A DNA stretch of 64,000 nt from positions 248,001 through 312,000 of the forward strand of contig NZ_JAFEVR010000007.1 in assembly GCF_017352375.1 (NCBI RefSeq), read 5' to 3'. Source of the DNA: Mycolicibacterium sp. S2-37. GTDB taxonomy: Bacteria; Actinomycetota; Actinomycetes; Mycobacteriales; Mycobacteriaceae. A program made the translations under genes and the position numbers. The notes beneath the pieces are model-generated. The model saw only the letters and a program-made list of their open reading frames with translations. It made no database searches and was not told the DNA's origin. Shown piece after piece: positions 44,497-52,771 of the stretch (the stretch's first letter is position 1; each line of letters begins with the position of its first letter).

Positions 44497-45396
44497 ATGA
44501 GAAGAAGACGAAGGACCGTGCCGGTCGGCCGGCCCGGCCGGCCCGGCGGGGGCGAGGCCGTCCCCGTCGGACGCGATCAGCTGACGCTCGCGACGTTCAA
44601 CATCTGGTTCAGCGACTACCACGCCGAACAGCGGTTCCGGGCGATCGCGGATCTGCTGTCGCTGCGGATGCCCGACGTGGTGGCCCTGCAGGAGGTCACC
44701 CCCGCCGCACTGGACATCTTCACCTCCCAGGAATGGATCGCCCAGCACTACCACCGTGCCGCTGTCGTCGGCGACGACGTCGGGACCTACGGGATGGCAC
44801 TGCTGTCGCGGCTGCCGCTGACCGACGTCACCTACACCCGGCTTCCCACCCGCCTGTCCCGAGGGTTCCTGCAGGCCCGCTGCGCCGCCGGTGGCGGCGA
44901 GCTGGTGGTGTGCAACATCCATCTGGACAGCGGTAAGCGCTCGGCGCGCCTGCGGGTCCGCCAGCTGCGCCGCATCTTCGGCTCCCTGCGCCGGGCCGGT
45001 GACGCCGTCGTACTCGGCGACTTCAACATGCGCGACAGGGAGAATGACCGGATCACCGCGCCGTATCGCGACGTGTGGCCGACGCTGCGTCCCGGAGACG
45101 CCGGCTACACCGAGGACACCGACATCAACCTGATGCGCTGGGACAGCAAACCCAAGCGCAGGCAGGTGCGATTCGATCGAGTCTTGATCAAGGCCGAGCG
45201 GTGGGCTGCATCGGACGTCGAGCTGCTGGGCACCGAACCGATCTCGCCGGATCTGCCGCGGGTCTTCCCGTCCGACCACTTCGGGGTGTGGTGCCGGCTG
45301 GTCCGCCAGGGCCCCGCACCCGCTGACACCGGTCGGCCTACACTGCTGGACCGGTGGAAAGGACTGCGGTGGAATCCATTCCGGTCATCGCGCTGA
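44497..45396 (+). CDS. endonuclease/exonuclease/phosphatase family protein
   Basis: A 299-residue metal-dependent phosphohydrolase of the EEP (DNase I/AP endonuclease/inositol phosphatase) fold. Motifs are LTLATFNIWF (Asn), VVALQEVT (catalytic Glu), GGGELVVCNIHLDSG (His), AVVLGDFNMRD (Asp-Asn) and FPSDHFGVWCRL (Asp-His). All catalytic positions are intact. A basic N-terminal 28 residues precedes the domain. It may be a nuclease or a phosphodiesterase; the substrate is unknown. Its end overlaps the CobW gene start by 43 nt in a different frame. Confidence 0.88.
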   Translation: MRRRRRTVPVGRPGRPGGGEAVPVGRDQLTLATFNIWFSDYHAEQRFRAIADLLSLRMPDVVALQEVTPAALDIFTSQEWIAQHYHRAAVVGDDVGTYGMALLSRLPLTDVTYTRLPTRLSRGFLQARCAAGGGELVVCNIHLDSGKRSARLRVRQLRRIFGSLRRAGDAVVLGDFNMRDRENDRITAPYRDVWPTLRPGDAGYTEDTDINLMRWDSKPKRRQVRFDRVLIKAERWAASDVELLGTEPISPDLPRVFPSDHFGVWCRLVRQGPAPADTGRPTLLDRWKGLRWNPFRSSR

Positions 45397-46382
45397 CCGG
45401 CTATCTGGGTGCCGGAAAGACGAGCCTGCTCAACCACGTGCTCCGTACGCCGGACGCCCGCATCGGCGTGGTCATCAACGACTTCGGCGAACTCAACGTC
45501 GACGCCGCCCTGGTCACCGGGCAGATCGACGAGCCCGCCTCGATCGCGGGCGGTTGTATCTGCTGTCTGCCCGACGAGGGTGGCCTCGACGCCGCTTTGG
45601 AGAAACTGGCCGATCCGCGGCTGGGCCTGGACGCCATCATCGTCGAGGCCAGCGGGCTGGCCGAGCCGGTCGCGATATCCCGGATCATCCGGTTCAGCGG
45701 TGCCGAACGGGTGCGTCCGGGCGGTGTCGTCGACGTCATCGACGCCGCACGCCATTTCGAGACGGTGGATTGCGGCGGGCCGCCGCCGGCGCGCTACGCC
45801 GCGGCGTCGCTGGTCGTGGTCAACAAACTCGACCAGCTGCCCGAGCACAGCAGGGCGGCGGAACTCGAGCGGATCGAGGCGCGGATCCGTGAATCCAATC
45901 CCGACGCCCACATCGTGGCGACCGTCGGCGGCCGGGTCGATCCCCAGTTGCTCTACGACGTCGCCGAGGCCGACGACGGTTCGGGGCAGCTGTCGCTGCG
46001 CGAGCTGTTGATCGACGACGGGGCACACCACCATCACGTGGACGCGGTGTCGATCACCTCGACCAGCGACGGCTGCGTCGACCCGGAGGTGCTGCTCGAT
46101 CTCGCGGAGGCCCCGCCGGCCGGGGTCTACCGCATCAAAGGGACGGTGGCGGTGCGATACCGCGACCGGGTGCGCCGCTATGTCCTGCATGTGGTCGGTC
46201 CGTCCGTGCACATCGCCGCCGCGCCCGCGGCGGCGCGGACCAACGGCCTGGTCGCCATCGGCACCGGCTTCGACAGCGACGAGGTCCGTGCCCGCGTGGA
46301 CGCCGCGATCCGCCCGCGCGAGGGGTCGGCATCGACCGCCGGGATCCGCCGGCTGCAGCGGTACCGCCGCCTCAGTGTCTAG
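45354..46382 (+). CDS. CobW/COG0523 family metal-chaperone GTPase
   Basis: A 342-residue G3E-family GTPase. Walker A is GYLGAGKTSLLNHVL near residue 16, the metal-binding CxCC motif is GGCICCLPDEGG, and the guanine-specificity motif is NKLDQL. The C-terminal CobW_C domain includes GVYRIKGTVAVRYRDRVRRYVLHVVG. Family members insert zinc, cobalt or iron. A histidine-rich GAHHHHVDAV segment could bind metal. The start is GTG at 45354 or GTG at 45369. No zinc-uptake-regulator site could be identified upstream. Confidence 0.88.
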   Translation: MERTAVESIPVIALTGYLGAGKTSLLNHVLRTPDARIGVVINDFGELNVDAALVTGQIDEPASIAGGCICCLPDEGGLDAALEKLADPRLGLDAIIVEASGLAEPVAISRIIRFSGAERVRPGGVVDVIDAARHFETVDCGGPPPARYAAASLVVVNKLDQLPEHSRAAELERIEARIRESNPDAHIVATVGGRVDPQLLYDVAEADDGSGQLSLRELLIDDGAHHHHVDAVSITSTSDGCVDPEVLLDLAEAPPAGVYRIKGTVAVRYRDRVRRYVLHVVGPSVHIAAAPAAARTNGLVAIGTGFDSDEVRARVDAAIRPREGSASTAGIRRLQRYRRLSV

Positions 46383-46387
46383 TCGAA

Positions 46388-47536
46388 TCAGACCTTCCCG
46401 CCCGTGAGGGTCAGCAGCTGGCGTGCGCGCGCCTTGGCCAGTTCGCAATACCGCCGCGCAGCGTTGCGGGCCGCATCGGCGTCAGCCCTCTCCAGCGCCT
46501 CCATGAGATCTCGCTGAACGGTCAGGAAGATCGCCGACGACTGTGCGGTCACTCCGAAGCTGCGGGTCATCACATTCTTGATCGACAGCGACGAGAAGGC
46601 CTCGGTGAGAAGCGGATTGCGCGAGAGGGCCACGATCGCCTCGTGGAAGGAGTAGTTCGCGTCGAGATAGGCGTGAAAGTCCACGAAGTGGTCGCCGATG
46701 AGGCATTGCGACATCTTCTCGAGGTGGCCCCTGGCGACGCCGAGGAGGGCGGGGTCGACGTTGCCGACCACCAGGTCGATGACGCCGAGCTCGATGGCGA
46801 GCCGTGCCTCGAACGTCGCATCCGAGGTTCGGACGTCGAACGGTGCGATGACGTAGCCCCGCTCGCGGTCGCGCAGCACCAGACCGTCGCCGGCCAACCG
46901 GGTCAGGGCGTAGAAGGCGCGTGCCCGGTCGCCGTCGAGCGCATCGGCGAGGTGGTCGACCGTGACCACCTCGCCCGCCCCGAACACGCGGCTGAGCACC
47001 ATATCGCGCGCCTGCTGGTAAGCGCCGTCGTTGCGCTCGAACTCGAACCGGCCGAAGCCACCACGGAAGTAGGTCAGTGGCGAACCCTCACGCGCCGTCG
47101 CCGCGACCACGTGGCCGAGAAATATCGAGTGGCTGCCGCCACGCACCTGCTCGGTCACCTCACATTCCAGGGAGGCGATCGCCTCCGCGATCATCGGCAC
47201 ATCGGCCCCACCGCGGTCGACCCTGACGCCGGCGAACTTGTCGGGTCGCGGAGAAGCGAACTGATAGGCCAGGTCTCCGTGCGCCTGACCAAGGACGTTG
47301 ACGGTGAAGCGTCCGCTCTCGGCGATCGCCGCCGCGGTCGGGACGGCGTTGTTCACACACGCCAGCATCATCGGCGGCTCCGTCGACAGGGAGGTCACCG
47401 AGCTGGCCGTCATGCCGTGGTCGCGCCCGTCGTGGCGGGTCGTCAGCACGGTGACACCACTCGCCAAGTGGCCGACGACATGCCGGAACAGGTCCGCGTC
47501 GACCGCCGGGCCCGTGGCCACGTACTCCTGCGTCAT
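46388..47536 (-). CDS. flavin reductase fused to GntR/FCD-type domain
   Basis: A 382-residue two-part protein. Residues 1-165 form a flavin reductase of the HpaC/FMN-binding type (FRHVVGHLASGVTVLTTRHDGRDHGMTASSVTSLSTEPPMMLACVNN; SIFLGHVVAATAREGSPLTYFRGGFGRF). Residues about 175-375 look like a winged helix (GEVVTVDHLADALDGDRARAFYALTRLAGDGLVLRDRERGYVIAPF) plus an FCD-type helical ligand domain (FEARLAIELGVIDLVVGN, FHEAIVALSRNPLLTEAFSSLS). The reductase would supply FMNH2 to the LLM monooxygenase encoded at 51412. Whether the second half binds DNA is an inference. It is divergent from the Gfo/Idh gene at 47749. Confidence 0.85.
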   Translation of the reverse strand: MTQEYVATGPAVDADLFRHVVGHLASGVTVLTTRHDGRDHGMTASSVTSLSTEPPMMLACVNNAVPTAAAIAESGRFTVNVLGQAHGDLAYQFASPRPDKFAGVRVDRGGADVPMIAEAIASLECEVTEQVRGGSHSIFLGHVVAATAREGSPLTYFRGGFGRFEFERNDGAYQQARDMVLSRVFGAGEVVTVDHLADALDGDRARAFYALTRLAGDGLVLRDRERGYVIAPFDVRTSDATFEARLAIELGVIDLVVGNVDPALLGVARGHLEKMSQCLIGDHFVDFHAYLDANYSFHEAIVALSRNPLLTEAFSSLSIKNVMTRSFGVTAQSSAIFLTVQRDLMEALERADADAARNAARRYCELAKARARQLLTLTGGKV

Positions 47537-47605
47537 GACTGTCTCCCGTCATCGTCTGCCGAATCCGGCACCCCCAATCCAAGCCTCGTGGCAGTCGGGA
47601 ATCAC

Positions 47606-47620
47606 TCACGGAGTTCGTGA
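47606..47620. promoter_or_regulatory. inverted repeat, candidate operator
   Basis: A perfect 5-bp inverted repeat TCACG-GAGTT-CGTGA sits in the 212-nt divergent gap between the flavin reductase-regulator fusion and the Gfo/Idh gene. A related half AGTTCACGGGCACGG lies near 47695-47710. Location and symmetry fit an operator for the fused GntR-like domain or PucR. Confidence 0.35.
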
Positions 47621-47748
47621 ATCTGCCTCGTCACCAGTGGCGTCGAGGGCCACGCGGGTTCAGGCGGTGACGGTTTCCGACAGAACTGCGCGCGAAGTTC
47701 ACGGGCACGGACAATGTCCCGCCGTCGGTGTTCACCTTGACTTGAGAC

Positions 47749-48738
47749 GTGATCAAGGTAGCGGTGGTGGGTCTCGGATGGTGGGGCGGAAAGATCGTCC
47801 GGGACCTCGCAGACAGTGAGGTCATCGGTGTGCACGCCGGCGTGGACGTCGACGAGGGCGCGCGGGAAGCGGTGCGGCCCTGGACCGAACGGCTCTACGC
47901 CTCCTTCGATGACGCACTCGCCGACCCGGAGGTCGATGCGGTGGTTCTGTGCACTCCGCACAAGCTGCACACCGCACAGATCGTCGCGGCCGCGGCCCAC
48001 GGGAAGCACGTCTTCTGTGAGAAGCCGCTGAGCGTCTCCGGCGCGGACGCGCAAAAGGCCGTCGACGCGATGACCGACGCCCGTCTCCACCTGGGCATCG
48101 GTCACGAGCGCCGCTTCGAGCCCGCCGTCGTCGAGCTGCGGCGGGCGATCGCCGACGGTGATCTGGGCACACCCCTGGTTTTCGAGGGGAACTTCAGTCA
48201 GGACAAATTCCTCGATCTGGCGCCCGACAACTGGCGGCTGTCCGCCGTCGAGGCTCCGGTGGGACCGTTGTCTGCGACGGGGATTCACCTCGTCGACCTC
48301 GCGATCAGCGTGTTCGGCCGGCCCACGAGCGTGTGGGCCCGGCTGTCGACCCAGGCCACCACCTTCGCCAACGGAGACACCCTGGCGATCACCATCGCGT
48401 TCGAGAAGGGCCAGACGGCGCTGATCACCGCCATCCTGACGACGCCGTTCGTCGGCCGCGTGGGCGTATACGGCTCTCGGGGTTGGATCGAGATCCGGGA
48501 CCGCAACCATCCCGAGGATCCGCGCGGCTGGGACGTCACGCGCCAGGCGCGCGGCGAGCCCGCCGTCTCCACCTTCTACCCGCCGCATGCATCGGTGCGC
48601 GAGAACATCGAGACCTTTGCGCGCGCCGTCGCCGGACAGGGCACCTATCCGGTGCCCGTCGAGGAGATGGTGGTCAACGCCCGCACCTTCGAGGCGATAG
48701 CCCGCTCGGCACTCAGCGGATCGATCGAAGAGGTCTGA
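47749..48738 (+). CDS. Gfo/Idh/MocA family oxidoreductase
   Basis: A 329-residue NAD(P)-dependent dehydrogenase. The Rossmann motif IKVAVVGLGWWGGKIVRDLADSE starts at the N terminus. The catalytic-lysine motif is VFCEKPLSVSGADAQKAVDAM, with the Lys of EKP. The C-terminal alpha/beta domain includes GPLSATGIHLVDLAISVFGRP, with the family His. It starts with GTG. Members oxidise sugars, inositols, dihydrodiols or semialdehydes. It lies 76 nt before the PucR gene and is one of three such enzymes in the catabolic cluster. Confidence 0.88.
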   Translation: MIKVAVVGLGWWGGKIVRDLADSEVIGVHAGVDVDEGAREAVRPWTERLYASFDDALADPEVDAVVLCTPHKLHTAQIVAAAAHGKHVFCEKPLSVSGADAQKAVDAMTDARLHLGIGHERRFEPAVVELRRAIADGDLGTPLVFEGNFSQDKFLDLAPDNWRLSAVEAPVGPLSATGIHLVDLAISVFGRPTSVWARLSTQATTFANGDTLAITIAFEKGQTALITAILTTPFVGRVGVYGSRGWIEIRDRNHPEDPRGWDVTRQARGEPAVSTFYPPHASVRENIETFARAVAGQGTYPVPVEEMVVNARTFEAIARSALSGSIEEV

Positions 48739-48814
48739 TGGCGCGGTCACCGCGGCGCGGAGAACACCTAGGATTCAGTCGGGGGGGCCGGACAGAAGGT
48801 GCCCGTTGCCGTCC

Positions 48815-50116
48815 ATGACCGTCGACCGACCTGATGATCTGCCGCCTGGCGGTGAGCTCGCGATGCCGACCCCGCTGCGGTTGTGGCGCGACGACCGGCC
48901 GCTGCCCGGGTGGGTGCAGACCCTGGCCAAGGAGTTCGACGCCGACAGCCTGGTCGACAGGATCATCGGCCGCTGTATCGCCATCGCCTTCCCCACCCAT
49001 GCCCACGATGACGACTTCCGCGAAGCGCTGACCGCGAGCACGACCGCCAACGCCCGGACGCTGCGGTCGGTGATCGCCGGTGAGATCGCGCTGGAGGACG
49101 TTTATCTGAGCCAGGTGCTTTCGTTCGCGAAGGTGCAGGCGCAGCTGCGTATTCCGCAGAAGTCGATGCAACGCTCCTACCGGATCAGCTTCTTCACGAT
49201 GTGGGACGCGTGGAGCGCTCACCTCCGGGACGTGATCGTCGAGCGTGACGTCGACCGTGACGAAGCCATCGTCGCCCACCAGCTGTTGACCCAGACCATC
49301 CTGGCCTACCAGGACTTCGTTGCTTCGCAGGTCGCCGAGACCTACACCCGCGACTACGAGGCACTCAACCGGTCCCGCGCCCACATGCGCCGCAGCCTGA
49401 TCAAGGAGATCCTGCGAGGCGAAGGTGAGGGGCTGTCCGGGTCGGACGCCGCCATCCTGGCTTACGAACTCAGCGGCAGGCACATCGCCGTACTCCTGCC
49501 GACTGTCGCCGAGGGTGCGGCCGCCCAATTGGCTGTCGGCCTGCGCACCGCCGTGAGCTGCCAATCGTCACTCGTCTATCCGCTCACACTGAGTTCGACC
49601 GTGGTGTGGCTCGGCCGGATCGGCGAGTGGAAGCCGGCCGCGCTGCAGGCATTGACCAGGGTGCTCGTCGACGCCGGGGTTCCCGCGGCGGTCAGCTCGG
49701 CCGAGGCCGGAATCGACGGCTTCCGCGCCACGCTCGACCAGGCCATCGATGCGGAGAAGATCCGAGCGGCCTGGGATCGGCCCGGCGCACCGTCGGTGGT
49801 CCACCACGACGACGTCGGTCTGGAGATCCTGCTCATGCGCGATCCGCGGCGGGCCCGGCAGTTCGTCGTACGCGAGCTGGGCCCGCTCGCCCTGGACACC
49901 GTCGAGGCGGCCCGTCTTCGCGAAACCCTGGAGGCGTCGTTTCGTTTCGGCTCTCACGTCGCGGCCGCCGAACATCTGCAACTGCACGAGCACACCGTGC
50001 GCAACCGGCTGCACAGGGCCGAGGAGCTGCTCGGTCACCCCATGGGCGAGCGACGGACCGAGATGCAGGTCGCTGCCCGGCTCATGCGGCTGCTGCCACC
50101 CGCCGAACCCGACTGA
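48815..50116 (+). CDS. PucR family transcriptional regulator
   Basis: A 433-residue regulator of the PucR/CdaR type. An N-terminal helical region (MQRSYRISFFTMWDAWSAHLRDVI) precedes a GGDEF-related middle domain (LAYELSGRHIAVLLPTV ... VSSAEAGIDGFRATLDQAIDAE). The C-terminal PucR helix-turn-helix is LRETLEASFRFGSHVAAAEHLQLHEHTVRNRLHRAEELLG. PucR proteins usually sense a catabolic intermediate and activate neighbouring operons. It is the most likely controller of the LLM, ABC and dehydrogenase operons around it. ATG 48815 is preferred over the TTG at 48806. Confidence 0.9.
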   Translation: MTVDRPDDLPPGGELAMPTPLRLWRDDRPLPGWVQTLAKEFDADSLVDRIIGRCIAIAFPTHAHDDDFREALTASTTANARTLRSVIAGEIALEDVYLSQVLSFAKVQAQLRIPQKSMQRSYRISFFTMWDAWSAHLRDVIVERDVDRDEAIVAHQLLTQTILAYQDFVASQVAETYTRDYEALNRSRAHMRRSLIKEILRGEGEGLSGSDAAILAYELSGRHIAVLLPTVAEGAAAQLAVGLRTAVSCQSSLVYPLTLSSTVVWLGRIGEWKPAALQALTRVLVDAGVPAAVSSAEAGIDGFRATLDQAIDAEKIRAAWDRPGAPSVVHHDDVGLEILLMRDPRRARQFVVRELGPLALDTVEAARLRETLEASFRFGSHVAAAEHLQLHEHTVRNRLHRAEELLGHPMGERRTEMQVAARLMRLLPPAEPD

Positions 50117-50123
50117 CTCCGAT

Positions 50124-50846
50124 TCAGTCGGGCAGCAGATCGCCGAGCAATGCCGCGAACCTGTCCGGGAATTCCACCGCGCAGGCGTGCTTACCGGGCA
50201 TCCAGAACACGGTGCCATCACCCGTTGTCTTCGCGAGCCACGTCGCCGCGGCGCGGAAGGGCTCCGCGTCGTCCTCGCCGCAGACCACAAAGGTGGGTGG
50301 CGCGGTGTCATGGCGCAGATCGCGCAGATCGACGGCTGCCAGCAGATCGCACGCGCGGGCATACCCCTCGGCGTCGGTCGCGCTGAAAGTGTTGCGGGCC
50401 TGCGTGACCCGCATGTCATCGGCACCGACGAGGTCCTCGGTGAACCACATGGTCACCATGGGCTCGATGAGCGAGCCGAGCCTTCCGCCGCGCGCGGCGG
50501 CGGCCCGGTCGCGCCACATCTGCTGCATCGCCTCCGGGTACACCGGCACGGTGTCGACCAGCACCGCCGACGCGAGGAGGTCAGGGCGGACAGCCGCGAT
50601 CCACTGCACGATCAGACCACCGAGCGAGAGGCCGACCAGGTGCACCGGCTCGAGCGACTCGGCAAGGAGCTGCTCCACGGTGGCGGAGTACTCCTCGATG
50701 CCCGCACCGGCGTGCAGGACCGGTGCGCCGCCGTGACCCGGCAGGTCGAACGCCTCGACAGGCCGATGCGCCAACTCCTTGCGCACCGGATCCCAGAAGC
50801 GGCGGTCGGCGCCCAGTGGGTGCAGCAGGACGATCGGCGCGGTCAT
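50124..50846 (-). CDS. alpha/beta hydrolase, PcaD-like
   Basis: A 240-residue alpha/beta hydrolase. The oxyanion region is IVLLHPLGADRRFWDPV and the nucleophile elbow is VGLSLGGLIVQW. The acidic residue lies near VVCGEDDAEPF and the catalytic His in MPGKHACAVEFPDRFAALL. The overall pattern, including FDLPGHGGAPV, resembles 3-oxoadipate enol-lactone hydrolases and related ester or C-C hydrolases in aromatic catabolism. It overlaps the CMD gene by 4 nt in a three-gene operon (LLM, CMD, hydrolase). Confidence 0.85.
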   Translation of the reverse strand: MTAPIVLLHPLGADRRFWDPVRKELAHRPVEAFDLPGHGGAPVLHAGAGIEEYSATVEQLLAESLEPVHLVGLSLGGLIVQWIAAVRPDLLASAVLVDTVPVYPEAMQQMWRDRAAAARGGRLGSLIEPMVTMWFTEDLVGADDMRVTQARNTFSATDAEGYARACDLLAAVDLRDLRHDTAPPTFVVCGEDDAEPFRAAATWLAKTTGDGTVFWMPGKHACAVEFPDRFAALLGDLLPD

Positions 50847-51406
50847 CGCGGTCTCCTCGGTTCGGGTAGGCGTTCGTAGTCGGCCGGCACGGGCGTACGG
50901 GCGGTCACCATCGTCATCGCCAGCGTCGAGTAATACCCGGTCAGCGCGACGAGTTCGACGACGCCGCCCTCGCCGAGCAGCTCCCTGGCCGCGTCGTAGG
51001 TGTCGTCGGTGACGCGTCGTGTCTGCAGCAGTTCGGCCACCAGGCGCCAGATCGCCTGCACGTCTGCAGAACCCACCGGATCGCCGGCGTTCGCGACCGC
51101 CTCGATCACCGATTCCGGGAGTCCCGCGGACCGGGCGAGCGGCGCGTGGTGGCCCCATTCGAAGTCCTGGTCCCACCACCGCGCGACCAGCAGGATCGCC
51201 AGCTCGCGCAGGTGTGCGGCGAGGTCGGACTCGAAACGCAGGAACTCGCCGACGCGTTGGAGGCGGGTCATCAGCTCCGGGCTACGCAGGAGCGGGACGA
51301 ACGGCCCGAACAAGCCGCCGCGGGGGCCGGCGGAGATGGCGGCGACGGCGGCCTGCTGACGATCGTCGAGGATCGACGGCAGCGGCAGCCGGTCCGGTTC
51401 CTGCAC
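50843..51406 (-). CDS. carboxymuconolactone decarboxylase family protein
   Basis: A 187-residue helical protein with the CMD core LAAHLRELAILLVARWWDQDFEWGHHAPLARSAGLPESVIEAV. The FEWGHH motif is typical of PcaC-like members. The CxxC pair of AhpD peroxidases is absent, so it is not a peroxiredoxin-type reductase. It begins with GTG and lies 5 nt after the LLM gene. Together with the PcaD-like neighbour this suggests lactone or ring-fission chemistry. A true decarboxylase role is inference. Confidence 0.82.
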   Translation of the reverse strand: MQEPDRLPLPSILDDRQQAAVAAISAGPRGGLFGPFVPLLRSPELMTRLQRVGEFLRFESDLAAHLRELAILLVARWWDQDFEWGHHAPLARSAGLPESVIEAVANAGDPVGSADVQAIWRLVAELLQTRRVTDDTYDAARELLGEGGVVELVALTGYYSTLAMTMVTARTPVPADYERLPEPRRPR

Positions 51407-51411
51407 CGGGG

Positions 51412-52500
51412 TCAGCCCGCGTCGATCAGCGGCATGACCTTCTCGGCCATCAATTCCATGGATCGGCGGGACAGTTCGGGACTTACCCAGTCCAGCCCCG
51501 CGTACACCAGCTCACCGAAGTCACCGGTTCTCTCGCGGAATTCGAGGATCTGCTCGGCCACCTGTCCGGGCGTTCCGGCGATGACGAGTTCGTCGAGCAC
51601 GCCGTCGAGCGTCACCTCGTCGTCGGGCTGTTCGCGATGCGTCTTGAACAGCTCGAGCCTGCCGATCTTGCGCATCTTGTACAACATCTTCGCGTAGTAG
51701 TACCGGTACGGGCTGTCGGCGTCGTCGCGGCCGTAGGACCGGGCGGTGGCGGCATCGTCGGCGACGAAGACCGTCCGCGCGACCCGCCAGTCCGAGACGT
51801 CGGCGGCGTCGCCGACCGACTCCTTGCCCTGCACGTAGTTCGGCCAGTGCGTGGCAACCCACTGCGGCAGCAGGAAATTGGCCGACAGCGGGTGGAAGTT
51901 CCGAGCGCCCATCGCGATCACGCCCTTGGAGAACGGAGCCACCACCGTCCCGACGATCTCGGGTCGCGGCTGCTGCAGGGGTTTGGGCAGCATGCCGACG
52001 CCCATCTCGTCGTCGAACGTCTTCTCGGTGGTGACCGTCCAGCGGCCGCCGGGCTTGGCCAGCGCGTAGGGCGGCTCGCTCTCCCAGATGGCGGTGATGA
52101 TGTCGATGGCCTCGGCGAACATCTCGTTGCGGTCCTGGTCGAGGATGCCGAGCACTTCGGCATCCGAGGGCAGGGCGCCAGGGCTGATTCCGAGGATGAA
52201 CCGGCCGCCGGCGAGGTGGTCGAACATCGCCGAGTTCGCGGCGACGAGCACGGGATGCTGCTGGGACAGGTTGGTGGTGCCGGTGCCCAGCCGGATCTGC
52301 TGCGTATCGGCGATCAGAGTCGCCAGGAACACCAGGCTGTTGGTGATGTTCTCGTGACGGTCGGTCAGGTGCTCACCGATGAATGCGTCGTGAAACCCCA
52401 ACCGGTCGGCCAGGATCACCGCCTCGCGGTCCTCGCGGAGTGTTTCAGACCAGTTGCGGCCGGCGGGATGGAGCGGCATGGCGAAGTAGCCGAGGCGCAT
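51412..52500 (-). CDS. LLM class flavin-dependent oxidoreductase (monooxygenase)
   Basis: A 362-residue bacterial luciferase-like TIM-barrel enzyme. RLGYFAMPLHPAGRNWSETLREDREAVILADRLGFHDAFIGEHLTDRHENITNSLVFLATL and IRLGTGTTNLSQQHPVLVAANSAMFDHLAGGRFILGISPGALPSDAEVLG are classic. It should use reduced FMN supplied by a separate reductase, which the fusion protein at 46388 could provide. Members open heterocycles, cleave sulfonates or hydroxylate terpenes. It is the first gene of the LLM-CMD-hydrolase operon and is divergent from the ABC transporter. Confidence 0.9.
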   Translation of the reverse strand: MRLGYFAMPLHPAGRNWSETLREDREAVILADRLGFHDAFIGEHLTDRHENITNSLVFLATLIADTQQIRLGTGTTNLSQQHPVLVAANSAMFDHLAGGRFILGISPGALPSDAEVLGILDQDRNEMFAEAIDIITAIWESEPPYALAKPGGRWTVTTEKTFDDEMGVGMLPKPLQQPRPEIVGTVVAPFSKGVIAMGARNFHPLSANFLLPQWVATHWPNYVQGKESVGDAADVSDWRVARTVFVADDAATARSYGRDDADSPYRYYYAKMLYKMRKIGRLELFKTHREQPDDEVTLDGVLDELVIAGTPGQVAEQILEFRERTGDFGELVYAGLDWVSPELSRRSMELMAEKVMPLIDAG

Positions 52501-52733
52501 GGGATTCCTCCAGTCAGCGATGGGAATGCCCGTTCAGTCAAGGCGGCCGCTCACCCGGGGTCATTGGCGTCCGGGACGAATTCGGAGCAGATCGCATCAC
52601 GCCATACGTCACCGGCCGAACGGCTGACGCAGCGCGTCACAGACGGCGCCACCCGTCGTCCGCGAAATTCACGTGCGACGACATAGGCCATGGCGGGGCC
52701 TGGCACTGTACTGAGTGGCACACGTCACAGACC

Positions 52734-52752
52734 CCCGTCCATGGCGGACGGG
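52734..52752. promoter_or_regulatory. inverted repeat upstream of the ABC transporter
   Basis: A perfect 7-bp inverted repeat CCCGTCC-ATGGC-GGACGGG ends 19 nt before the GTG start of the substrate-binding protein gene. It could be an operator or a 5'-leader hairpin. The 271-nt divergent gap also repeats CCATGGC at 52688-52694 and inside the hairpin. Confidence 0.4.
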
Positions 52753-52771
52753 TGTACAGAGGAGGGCCACC

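Noticed and set aside
50843..51406. AhpD-like peroxidase
   Set aside because: The CxxC motif needed for AhpD activity is absent, so it was left as a carboxymuconolactone-decarboxylase-family protein.
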